A stretch of DNA of 64,000 nucleotides from Cryptomeria japonica (taxonomy: Eukaryota; Streptophyta; Pinopsida; Cupressales; Cupressaceae): assembly GCF_030272615.1 (NCBI RefSeq), contig NW_026728904.1:436001-500000 (forward strand). The letters run 5' to 3'. The position numbers and the translations under genes were made by a program. The notes beneath the pieces are model-generated. The model saw only the letters and a list, made by a program, of their open reading frames with translations. It was not told the DNA's origin and made no database searches. Below, in pieces: positions 48,198 to 58,210 of this stretch (positions are counted from its first letter, which is position 1; each line of letters begins with the position of its first letter).

Positions 48198-48680
48198 TCA
48201 CAATTCAAGCATTTGAAACCATGCAAAAACCAAAAACTAATAAAAACAACAATTCAATCATTTAAAATCATGCAAAAATAAAAAATTCACTTACTTTTAT
48301 GTATACAACAGTGATAGAAGTGCAAACATAGTTCCAGTGGGGCCTTCAATGACCTCAAAAACGTCTTTTGAGGCCATTGAGGCTCTTGGGCAACTAAAAC
48401 TATGTCCATAAACCGTGTACACGCTACATTAATAACCGTGTACGCACTGTTAGACCATAAAATGTTGACAAGCCCAACGGTATTCTTTTTTCCCATTATG
48501 TACTGATAAGTAGCATGTATGCTCTACTAAGCCTAAAAAATGTTATCGTAGGGTAACGAATAATGGGAATAGTACCCCGTACACGCTTATGAGTAATAAG
48601 TACTACGTACGCGCTCCTTTGCCTTAAAAAAGTTATGGCAGGGCAGTGAACTAATACTTTCAGTACCCCGTACGCGCTAT
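48198..48680 (-). repeat. right end of the transposon with subterminal motifs
   Basis: The words 'ccgtgtacacgct' (48413), 'ccgtgtacgcact' (48436), 'ccccgtacacgct' (48575), 'tacgtacgcgct' (48603) and 'ccccgtacgcgct' (48666) repeat here. They are the reverse complement of the AGCGCGTACG words at the left end. No gene is seen except a short frame I do not support. Confidence 0.65.
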
Positions 48681-48699
48681 TGGTAGTAGAAAAGATGTG

Positions 48700-48717
48700 A
48701 ATGGAAAGGGAGGGAGG

Positions 48718-48793
<76 letters not shown>

Positions 48794-49156
48794 GGGAGAG
48801 AGTAGGGGGGACGGTGGGAGAGAAGAAGGGGTATAGAGGAAGGAAGAGGGGAGAGGGAGAGGGAGAGGGAGAGGGAGAGAGAGAGGGAAGGTGGGAGAGG
48901 GAGAGAGAGAGAGGGAGAGGGAGGGAAGATGAAAGATGGTGATAGGTAGAGGGAGGGAGAGAGGGAGAGAGAGGGAGAGGGAGGGAAGATGAGAGAGGGA
49001 GATAGGCAGAGCGAGGGAGAGAGGGAGAGAGAGAGAGAGAGAGGGAGAGGGAGAGAGAGGGAGAGAGAGAGACGGGGGAGGGAAGGTAGAGAGAGGGAGA
49101 GAGGTATAGGGAGGGAGAGAGGGAGAGAAGAGGGGGGAGGGTGGGGAGGGAGAGCA

Positions 49157-49219
<63 letters not shown>

Positions 49220-49373
49220 GGGGTGGGAGAGAAGAAGGGGTATGGAGGAAGGGAGAGGGAGAGAAGAGGGGGGAGGGAAGGTAGAGAGAGGGAGAGAGGT
49301 AGAGGGAGGGAGAGAGAGAGAGAGACAAGAGGGGGGGTGGGAGAGAAGAAAGGGTATAGAGGAAGGGAGAGTG
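48700..49373. repeat. GA-rich satellite, block 1
   Basis: Irregular (GA)n/(GGA)n sequence with recurring longer phrases such as 'gagaagaaggggtatggagg', 'gggaaggtagagagaggg' and 'gggagataggtagaggg'. An (AT)n run sits at 49161-49188. Open frames over it (Glu/Arg/Gly-rich on plus, Ser/Leu/Pro-rich on minus) are artefacts. Confidence 0.93.
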
Positions 49374-50867
49374 TGATAGTTCTGATACTTAATATAAGTA
49401 CGAATCCAATAACCAACAAGATGAGAGGGGGGGTTGAATCATACAAACTTAATCTTTCATAAAAACATCAGATTCAACCTCGGTAACATATATTTCAGTA
49501 ATATATCCAAAACTATCAAACATGCAAACTCAAAAGCATATAAATATCATAAACCTCATAACACCAGATTTAATGTGGAAACCCAAATAGGGAAAAACCA
49601 CTGTGGGATTTCAGACCCACTAAGAAATATACTCTTCTAGAGTATGCTCGGTTAAAAGCAAATGCTGTTAAAGATTACAAACACATTGTTAGATGTGACC
49701 CGGTTAAGGGATTTCCCTCAGATATGCTAGGATCTTCACCTTGTTAAAGGATTTCAAACACTCAATCAGAATGTCACCTTGCTAGAGGGTTTTACAAATA
49801 AGACTGTTATGTCCACTCGGTTAAGAGATTTTCTGTTACTTCACAAAATAACAGTAATAAAATCTATTTGCAACTTCACATCTAAAATACTAAAGTAGAT
49901 TCTTATTGGTTCAATACAATCTAGACATAGAAGTAATCTTGTCCATCTGTTGGGCTTCTATACTCTGTTATTCAAATAGGTCTTCAAGCTTCTGTGCTCA
50001 GTAATCACTATGTAGCATCCCTATGCATACACTTGCTTGCATACATTGTTTATCAATAGTTTCCTATTTATAAACAATTAGGTAACCGCTTAATCTCCTT
50101 GATCACATTTCCCATGATCAATCATAGCCATCAGATCTTCAAACTTGTCTAGGTTCAATGCATCTTTTGATCTGAAAATGTTTTACCCCGCCTAGGATCT
50201 TGCATATTAGTCTTGGAACTTCTACCAGGGTATTGCGGTTCAATCTGCACTGTAGATCTTCATGCCGACTTCTATTGCCTTAGATTCATTAACAAAGTAT
50301 ATTAATGGCATACCAATCATTCAATCAGTTCCAGCTCATCAGCTTCCTTCATTAAATAACACATGCAAACATTTAATGCATTCTATTATAGCTTGGTTAC
50401 AACTCGATAACAACTCAGTAAATACTGAACTTCACTTAGTAGACATACTGCCTTCATTAACTGATAGTGATAACCTTAGGGTTTATCGACTAGGTTTTTT
50501 GCTTGATAATATAGTATAGTATTAACCTTTACAATTTACGACATATGTATGATGTTAAAATAGTCTAAAACATCATGATCTCATCATTGTCTAACTTGGT
50601 AATAGTTGCCCATTGAATACCTTATTCATCATATTCTTCCCTGTGTCTTTTACCGACATCTTTATAATCTTCAAATCATAGTTCTCAAGATATGGCAACA
50701 TCATACTGAATTAGAAAATCAATTTCTTGACATCAATGACAAAATAATAATATCAAGATAGTAAACATCCTTAATCAGTTATATCCATAATCATCAACAA
50801 CCTTCTCAATATCCTTATGAAATGCCAACAATCTTTCATTGTCTGTTATAATGCTATATTGCCACCA
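49374..50867 (-). mobile_element. solo LTR in the GA satellite, GAGTG duplication
   Basis: Reverse-orientation copy of the LTR at 37710-39236. On the plus strand it runs from 'tgatagttctgatactt' to 'atattgccacca' (ACA changed to CCA at the terminus) and is flanked by GAGTG at 49369-49373 and 50868-50872. Both sides are GA satellite, which shows insertion into that array followed by LTR-LTR recombination. Confidence 0.92.
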
Positions 50868-50872
50868 GAGTG

Positions 50873-50965
50873 AAAGAGGGAAGGAGGGAGAGGAAGAGAG
50901 AGGGAGAGAGGAAGAGAAGAGGGGGGGAAGGGAGAGGTAGAGGGAGGGAGAGAAGAGGGGGGACG
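50873..50965. repeat. GA-rich satellite, block 2
   Basis: A short continuation of the array between the solo LTR and the copia element ('gagggaaggagggagagg', 'ggtagagggagggagag'). It ends in GGACG, the probable target duplication of the copia element. Confidence 0.9.
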
Positions 50966-51395
50966 TGTTGAAATGTGGTGACTGATCAGAAAAGTACTGT
51001 ACACTGAGCACGTATCCTCGCCGAGGTCTGGGGCCGGGCTAGGCCCCGGGCAGGGGTTCGGGGGCGACAGCCCTCGAGAAATTTTTTTTTGCCATTTTTC
51101 GTTGATGAAAACCGACATTGTAATAAAACTCTAAAAAGGCCGACTTTGTTTGTTACCCTAAAAATGCATGTTATAAGCGACTGGGATGCTTAAGGCATTG
51201 TAAGGTTGATGTACTATTTTTGCTGGATAATAAGAAAGATTGGATGGCTGTGTATGGTGGACGTAACCCATTCTGGGTGAACCACGTTAAATCTCTGTGT
51301 TATCTATGTCCTGTTTTATTTCTTTATCTTTTGTATTTAAATCTGCATATAATTGTTAGTTCATATTTGCTTCGGATCTGCTTAAAACCCTAACA
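50966..51395 (+). repeat. left LTR of copia A, with a GC-rich insert
   Basis: 430 bp, TGTTGAAATG...CCCTAACA. Between 'cctcgc' and 'cgagaaattt' it has about 48 bp of GC-rich sequence missing from the right LTR, including the near-palindromic 'ggggccgggctaggcccc'. Confidence 0.92.
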
Positions 51396-51455
51396 ATTGG
51401 TATCAGAGCGAGGTTTTCTGTAAATTAGCAGGACTTTTAGATTTGAGTGGGAGCA

Positions 51456-52290
51456 ATGGAGGATTCCAAATTCAAGGTCAAAAAGTTTAACGGCCAGAAT
51501 TATCAGTTATGGAAAATGCAAATGGAGGATTACCTGTATCAAAAGGATTTGTGGCAGCCATTGGAAGGAAAGGCAAAGAAACCGACCACAATATTAGATG
51601 AAGAGTGGGACATTTTAGATAGAAAGGCATTGGGATCCATTTGATTGTGCCTTGCATCATCTGTAGCATTCAATATAACAAAAGCAAAAATGACTGTAGA
51701 TTTGATGGCAACATTGGCTAAGTTGTATGAGAAACCCTCGGCTTTGAATAAGATATTTCTTATGAAGCGTTTGTTTAATTTGAAAATGAGTGAGGGAGGA
51801 TCTATAGCGGAGCACTTAAATGAATTTAATACAATTACCAGTCAATTGTCTTCGACAAAAATTACCTTTGCAGAAGAGGCTAGGGCTCTCTTGATTTTAT
51901 GTTCTTTGCCAGAAAGCTGGAATAGCTTGGTTATGGCTATAAGTAACTCTATCTCTGGTAAAAATACTTTGGTATTTGATGTTATTGTTGGTGTTATCCT
52001 AAGCGAGGAAATGCGAAGGAAAAGCACAGCTGAGACTCCAACATCATCGGGTAGTGTTTTGAATTTGGAGAACAAAGGAAGATCAAAGGAAAGAGGAAAA
52101 GGCCTTGGGAATGAGAAGTCACGAGGGAAGTCAAAGAAAGGATGCTCTCAATCTAGAGGAAAGAAAGATTGCTGGTACTGTGGAAAGCCTGGTCATCTAA
52201 AGAAAGACTTTTGGTCTCGAAAAAACAAAGAAGGAGACAAAAATGAAAATGACAGTAAGGAAGCTAATATTGCAAGTAATACTTTACAAG
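51456..52290 (+). pseudogene. copia A gag
   Basis: Starts at the ATG of MEDSKFKVKKFNGQNYQLWK, the usual copia gag start. The domain goes on through 'LMKRLFNLKMSEGGSIAEHL' and 'LLILCSLPESWN'. A TGA at 51642-51644 stands where CGA (Arg) is expected. The zinc knuckle CWYCGKPGHLKKDF has lost its last Cys to Phe. Confidence 0.9.
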
Positions 52291-52317
52291 ATGCTTTAAT
52301 CTTATGTTTGGATAATG

Positions 52318-52580
52318 TTAATGATTCCTGGGTAATAGATTATGGGGCTTCATTTCATGCTACACCCCATAGAAAATATTTTCTAGATTATGTTCAAGGT
52401 GATTTTGGACAGGTATATTTGGGTGATGATGAGCCCTGTCAAATTGTTGGAAAAGGAAAGATAAAGATCAAGTTGCAGACTGGTTTCTGCAGGAGGTAAG
52501 ACATGTTCCTAATTTAAGAAGAAATTTAATTTTTGCAGGGCAACTAGGTAGTGAAGGTTGCATAGTTACCTTCTCAGACA
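52318..52580 (+). pseudogene. copia A aspartic protease
   Basis: The active-site segment reads 'WVIDYGASFHATP': the catalytic Asp is there but the Ser of DSG has become Tyr. The downstream strand 'GKGKIKIKLQTG' is typical. A shift near 52490 puts the rest ('VPNLRRNLIFAG') in another frame. Confidence 0.85.
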
Positions 52581-52582
52581 GT

Positions 52583-53560
52583 ATGTGGAAGGTCACTAAA
52601 GGATCATTAGTAGTAGTTAAAGGTGCAAAGGTAGGCACATTATATCTGTGTACTGGTAACACTTACTCTGCCTTAGCTGCTATAGATAAAGTTACTGCAG
52701 GGACAACAACAATAAATATTGCAAGAATAGATTCGATAATGTGGCACCATAGGCTTGGGCACATGAGTGAGAAAGGGATGAAAATCCTTCACTCCAAAAA
52801 TCTATTGGACTAAAGAAGATTGATTTAGAGTTCTATGAAAACTGTGTTTATGGTAAATAGAAAAGAGTCAGATTTCTCAAGGTTGGGAAAGAGAAGAAGA
52901 GTGAGAAGTTAGAGCTTGTACATTCAGATGTATGGGGACCGGCTCAGGTATCATCTCTTGGTGGCTCTTGTTATTATGTTATTTTCATTGATGACTCAAC
53001 CAAAAAAACATGGGTATATTTCCTAAAACAAAAATCAGATGTTTTTGAAACTTTTAAGAAATGGAAAGCTTTGGTTGATAATGAGACAGGAAAAAAGTTG
53101 AAGTGTCTCAGATCGGATAATGGAGGTGAGTATTGCAGCAAAACATTTGAAGATTACTGTTCCTTAAATGGGATTCGAAAGTAGAAGACAGTTCCAGGAA
53201 CTCCACAAGAAAATGGTGTGTCAGAGAGAATGAATAGGACTATCATGGAACGTGCGAGGAGCATGAGATTGCATGCTGGATTGCCCTTACATTTTTGGGC
53301 AGATGCTGTACATATTGCTGTCTATTTGATAAATAGAGGACCTTCAACCCCTTTGGATGGTGGTATTCCAGAGGAGGCATGCACTGGTAAAAACGTAAAT
53401 TATTCTTTTCTAAAAACTTTTGGTTGCGAATCTTTTGTCCATGTTGATAAAGAAAACAGAACCAAGCTTGATGCTAAATCTCATAAATGTACCTTCATTG
53501 GATATGGGATAGATGAATATGGCTATCGGTTATGGGATTTTGAAAATAAGAAAATAATTA
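52583..53560 (+). pseudogene. copia A integrase
   Basis: The pre-integrase zinc part has 'MWHHRLGHMSEKGMKIL'. After a one-base loss near 52811 and a TAG at 52858, the core gives 'LVHSDVWGP' (Asp), 'FIDDSTKKTWVYFL' and 'LRSDNGGEY' (Asp), then 'GTPQENGVSERMNRTI' (Glu). All three catalytic acids are kept. A TAG at 53182 fits CAG-to-TAG. The C-terminal part ('FGCESFVHV', 'CTFIGYG') follows. Confidence 0.9.
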
Positions 53561-53859
53561 GAAGTAGAGATGTTATATTTAATGAGAAGGTTATGTATAA
53601 AGAACAGATGCAGGAAAAGAAGCATGAACAGGACAAACAAGAATATGTGGTGTTGGATGAGATTCCTGAAAATGAAATGTCACAGGTACCTGATGCTCAA
53701 CAACAACAGATTGTCCCACAAACTCCTGCAAGTGTTAAACGTTCTACGAGGACAAGGAGACCCCTTGAAATATTTTCTCCTTCTTTGTATTCTATTTTAT
53801 TAACGGATTCTAGTGAACCAGAAGAATATGAAGAAGCAATGCAGGTAGATGCCAAACAA

Positions 53860-54756
53860 CAGTGGGAGCTAGGCATGAAAGAGGAGATGGACTCCTTGAT
53901 GAAAAATAAGACTTGGGACTTAGTCCCTTTACCTGCAGAAAAATGAGCCTTGCCTAACAAATGGGTTTATCGGCTGAAGGAGGAGGAAGGAGGTCAGAAA
54001 AGATATAAGGCCAGACTTGTGGTAAAAGGTTTTGCACAGAAAAAGGGTATAGATTATGATGAAATATTTTCTCTAGTTGTAAAAATGACTTCAATTAGAA
54101 CTATACTTAGTCTTGTGGTTGTAGATGATTTACATCTTGAACAATTAGATGTCAAAACAGATTTTCTCCATGGAGATTTGGAGGAGGAAATTTACATGTT
54201 GCAACCACAAGGATATGAGGTCAAAGGTAAGGAGAACTTGGTGTGCAGGTTGAAGAAAAGTCTGTATGGCTTAAAGCAAGCACCCCGACAATGGTATTTA
54301 AAATTTGATAGTTTCATGGCTGAACACGGTTATCATAGATGTCATTCTGATCATTGTGTATATTTTAAGAGATTTGATAATGGCAGTTATATTATCCTAT
54401 TGCTTTATGTTGATGACATGCTTGTTGCTGGGTCTAACATGCAACATATAAATGATCTTAAACAGAAATTAGCTAGGTCATTTGCTATGAAGGATTTGGG
54501 TGCAGCTAAGCAAATTCTCGGTATGAGGATTACACGGGATAGGAAAAATAGAACCTTGAATTTGTCCCAAAGTGAGTATATAAAGAAGGTGTTGAAAAGA
54601 TTTAACATGCAGGATGCAAAAGCAGTTAGTACACCTTTGACTAGTCATTTCAAATTGACTAAGGAGATGTGCCCAAAGGCACAGGAAGAGGTTAATAAAA
54701 TGTCTAACATCCCATATTCATCAGCTATTGGCAGTCTGATGTATGCAATGGTATGA
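53860..54756 (+). pseudogene. copia A reverse transcriptase
   Basis: Starts with 'ELGMKEEMDSLMKNKTWDLV', has a TGA at 53944, then 'ALPNKWVYRLK' and 'RLVVKGFAQKKGIDYDEIFS'. The palm keeps 'EQLDVKTDFLHGDLEEEIYM' and 'LLYVDDMLVAG', an intact YVDD. It ends at a TGA at 54754-54756, where Arg (CGA) of the conserved TRPDI segment region is expected. Confidence 0.92.
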
Positions 54757-55380
54757 ACAAGGCCAGATATTGCACATGCAGTGGGAGTTGTGAGCAGGTT
54801 TATGAGTAATCTGGGTATGGAACATTGGAATGCTGTGAAATGGATTCTTCGGTATTTGAAAGGAACTACTATGAAGGCATTATGTTTCAAAGGATCTAAT
54901 GCTGCTCTGAGTGGATTTGTTGACTCTGATCTGGCAGGTGATATTGATTCATGGAGGAGTACGACAGGGTATGTTTTTACTATAGGGGGAACTGCAATCA
55001 GTTGGATTTCTAGGCTGCAAAAGGTTGTTGCACTTTCAACCATTGAAGCTGAGTATGTTGCTGCTACAGAAGCTAGCAAGGAGATGATTTGGTTGCAATG
55101 TTTTCTGAAGGAATTGGGTCAGACACAAGAGGATAGCCCATTGTATACTGATAGCCAGAGTGCCATTCATCTTGCAAAGAACTCTGCTTTTCATTCAAGG
55201 ACAAAGCACATTTAGCTCAGGTACCACTTCATCTGGACTATTTTGGAGGAGGGTCAGTTATGGCTTGAGAAGATTCACACAAGTGAGAATCCTACCGATA
55301 TGTTCACAAAGGCAGTTCCATAGGAGAAGCTAATTTCTTCATCAGTTTCTGTTGGTCTTCTTGATTGATAATTGTGGAAT
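54757..55380 (+). pseudogene. copia A RNase H
   Basis: Contains 'GFVDSDLAGDIDSWRSTTGY', 'STIEAEYVAATEA', 'LYTDSQSAIHLAKN' and 'HSRTKHI', the copia RNase H pattern with its acidic residues. A TAG at 55213 fits CAG-to-TAG. The remaining C-terminal piece 'ENPTDMFTKAV' is readable past it. Confidence 0.9.
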
Positions 55381-55424
55381 TTATACCAGTCAAGTCCCAG
55401 TGTTTTATCCAGCGAATGTTGCAT

Positions 55425-55545
55425 GTATAGTGGTGTCGTGTAGTATCAGTCTCCAACTGGGAGATTGTTCAGTGTGGAGCCTGATCAGTCTCCAAGTGGG
55501 AGATTGTTGAAATGTGGCGACTGATCAGCAAAGTACTGTACACTT
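55425..55545 (+). repeat. partial duplication of the purine tract and LTR start
   Basis: 'tctccaactgggagattgtt' near 55449 repeats as 'tctccaagtgggagattgtt' near 55489, each followed by about 20 bp ending 'ctgatcag'. The second copy is the real junction to the right LTR. Confidence 0.8.
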
Positions 55546-55887
55546 AGCATGTATCCTCGCTGCCCCCGAGAAATTTTTTTTTGCTGTTTTTCGTTGATGA
55601 AAACTGACATTGTAATAAAACCCTAAAAAGGCCGATTTTGTTTGTTGCCCTAAAAATGCATGTTATAAGCGGCTGGGATGCTTAAGGCATCGTAAGGTTG
55701 ATGTACTATTTTTGCTAGATAATAAGAAAGATTGGACGGCTGTGTATGGTGGACGTAACCCATTCTGGGTGAACCACGTTAAATCTCTGTGTTATCTATG
55801 TCCTGTTTTATTTCTTTATCTTTTGTATTTAAATCTGCATATAATTGTTAGTTCATATTTGCTTCGGATTTGCTTAAAACCCTAATA
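55505..55887 (+). repeat. right LTR of copia A
   Basis: 383 bp. It ends CCCTAATA (the left LTR ends CCCTAACA) and is followed by GGAGG and GA satellite. Apart from the missing GC-rich piece it is close to the left LTR. Confidence 0.92.
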
Positions 55888-55898
55888 GGAGGGAAGGT

Positions 55899-55951
<53 letters not shown>

Positions 55952-56146
55952 GGTAGAGGGAGGAAAGATGAGAGAGAGATAGGTAGAGGGAGAGAGAGAG
56001 GGAGAGAGAGGGAGAGGGAGAGCGAGAGAGAGAGAGACAGGGGAGGGAAGGTAGAGAGAGGGAGAGAGGTAGAGGGAGGGAGAGAGGGAGAGAAGAGGGG
56101 TGAGGGTATGAGAGAAGAAGGGCTATGGAGGAAGGGAGACAGAGAT

Positions 56147-56181
<35 letters not shown>

Positions 56182-56229
56182 GAAGAGGGGGTGGTGGGAG
56201 AGAAGAAGGGGTATGGAGGAAGGGAGAGG
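55888..56229. repeat. GA-rich satellite, block 3
   Basis: The array continues between the two copia elements with the same phrases ('gggaaggtagagagaggg', 'gagaagaaggggtatggagg'). It ends in AGAGG. Confidence 0.93.
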
Positions 56230-56678
56230 TGTTGGTGTAAATAAATATTCATTTAGGATATTATTACACTTTACTTAAGTTAACTTAGGATAATGCATCT
56301 CTTCGTAGTTTGGATTTGAGACACTTAGGGAAGTGTGCACATAGGGATAGAGCTTGTAGGAGAAATTCCACCTTTTGTGGTCTTATTTTGTTGTTACACT
56401 CCACATTCGGTGGGTCATCCACCTCTTGTGGAATATTATATTATTTCTCCTACCTACCCCTAATATTTCTTACCTACCCTTGTTTCTCATTGAGCTACAT
56501 GTCATATTTGTGTGCTCATATATCCATATGGCCTTGCCTATATAAGTAGGCCTATATTCATTGTATTGGTTAATCTAGTTGATCATTTTGCATATTGATG
56601 AGAATACAGTTTGGTCTTGTCATTCTATTGTCTCTTTTATGCTTTTCATTATGCCCTTGATCGTGGCAAAATCCTACA
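56230..56678 (+). repeat. left LTR of copia B
   Basis: TGTTGGTGTAAATAAATATTC...AAATCCTACA. A TATA-type box 'ctatataag' lies at 56538-56546 and is the likely promoter of the element. Confidence 0.95.
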
Positions 56679-56690
56679 TGGTATCAAAGC

Positions 56691-58210
56691 TATTGGGGCT
56701 TCATTGATTGGTTTTTGGAGACACTTTGGAGGCTTCTATTTTCGGATTTGGGGATCTTCATTTTTTAGGGGTGTCATATAGTGATTTGGACATCACCGTT
56801 GAATCTGGGAGGCCGTTTCCATAAATTTCGACTATAAAGTCGACCTATTTTGGTGAGAAATTTTTTTTCCCCATTTTGGCTATTATCGTACAGATTTTGA
56901 AATTTTTTTTCAAAAAAAAAAAAACTAAAAATAAAAAATAACGATAAAAAAAGAAAATTAAAAAAAAAGAAAAATTTTTGGCACTGTGTTTGGGGGTCCG
57001 CAGACCCCTCGTACCCGCGTGTTGCAGGACGTACCTGCTGTCAGAGCCGTGACCCGTGCTGTAGGTCCACATCACCCGTTGCAGTGTACTGCCCGAGCAG
57101 GTTCCCGTCGCCCATCCCGTCCTACCGGCTCCACACAACGCCACCGCCGCTCGTTGTAGTCGCTGCCACCGGCCATCCTGTCCTCCCGGCTCTGCACGTC
57201 GCCGCCGCCGCTCGCTCCTGCCGGCCCCCTCAGCCACTGCCGCCAGCGGCCTCGGCTCCCGGCCCGTCGACCGGCCCCCTCGGCTCCGGCCGCTCCCTAC
57301 TCTCTGGCAACCACCAAAATTGATGGCCCCGCGTCCACCACATGGTAGGAGGCCACTAGCCCATGGTCGGCTTCCGTATGCCACATCACCTGTGCCACGC
57401 AGTCTATCCGTATAGTGCCACGTCAGCATCTGTACTGCACAGTCACCTGCCCAGTCAGTAGTCCATACAGTATGGACGCCCAGTCAGCAGGGAGGCAAAT
57501 TTTTTGCGATGGTCATACGGTCATCAAATTTAACAGAGTGAATTGCTGATGTCAGCACCACATCAGCAGCTTTTTGAAATTTTTTTGACCCCTCTCCATT
57601 GAGCTTTTCAGTTTTGTAGTCCAACTTTGAAAGGCCATATCTTGCTCATTTTTGCTCCTTTTTTGGTGCAATTTTTTTTGAAATGGGCTAAAATTTCATG
57701 ATCTTCGCAGTGGTGTGGATATTTTCTGATTTTGGTGCACAAGTTTTTCAGAATTTTTGGATTCTCTCAACTGTACCTGTCCAATCCTCAATTCTGCAAC
57801 TTCAAAGGCCTCGTTTGAGCTCATACGACCTCCTTTTCAGTGCCGTTTTTTTTGAAAGTGCATATTTTTTTGTCTACTTTCATAATCTATGATCGGATTT
57901 CAAATATTTTGAGTGGAAATTATACTTTTAGATATTGGTCTTATTTGGCCTATTAGGTACTTGTAAATTGCTTGGATCTTAGTTAGATCTCTTGCATTAT
58001 CAGTTTGAGTCTCTTTTGGCCTTATTGAGGCAGTTGTAAAATTATAAATCAGAAGTCCACTTTGCCATTTTTTGCAAGTGGCCCATTGTATACGCACTAC
58101 TTATAAAGTGCCAAATCATCACATTTGGGGGGGGTTCTTTGATTGAGTGAATTTGGGGGGGTGTCTTGTGTGATTGTGCCTCTCTTTGTGCTCTTTCCAT
58201 TCTTGTTGCA
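56691..58210 (+). other. copia B untranslated leader with GC-rich island
   Basis: No ORF of known type is present. From about 56995 to 57480 the base content jumps to strongly GC-rich with many CG dinucleotides ('ccggccccctc', 'gccgccgccgctcgc'), inside otherwise AT-rich DNA. Poly-A/T runs precede it (56896-56980). The rest is T-rich. Confidence 0.7.

Larger units (their letters stand above)
39929..48680. mobile_element. putative DNA transposon with two convergent genes
   Basis: The block has GCGCGTAC-type motifs near both ends, in inverted orientation (39930-40060 and 48413-48678). Inside are a plus-strand ten-exon gene (40192-42750), a 359-bp tandem array and a minus-strand transposase-like gene (48197-45430). 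It sits between the interior of an LTR element and a GA satellite. The exact termini and target duplication are not settled: TAGAAAAG occurs at 39921-39928 and 48686-48693 and would be an 8-bp duplication, but the inner ends beside it are not perfect inverted repeats. CACTA-like subterminal organisation is suggested, but no CACTA terminus is seen. Superfamily unassigned. Confidence 0.55.
50966..55887 (+). mobile_element. Ty1/copia retrotransposon A, decayed
   Basis: LTRs are 50966-51395 and 55505-55887. The primer site 'ttggtatcagagc' directly follows the left LTR, and a purine tract 'aagtgggagat' precedes the right LTR. Gag, protease, integrase, reverse transcriptase and RNase H follow in copia order on the plus strand. 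Outer flanks read GGACG and GGAGG (one mismatch). Stops at 51642, 52858, 53182, 53944, 54754 and 55213 and a one-base loss near 52811 disable it. The YVDD box and the integrase DDE residues are kept. Confidence 0.95.

Noticed and set aside
48496-49462. Long Ser/Leu/Pro and Glu/Arg open frames in the GA-rich blocks (also at 55.9-56.2 and 62.9-64 kb)
   Set aside because: A polypurine strand has almost no stop codons, so open frames there are expected and not evidence for genes.
56845-57429. 194-codon Arg/Gly-rich minus-strand frame and 79-codon plus-strand frame in the GC island
   Set aside because: They follow from GC-rich composition; no domain or splice support, and the region is an LTR-element leader.
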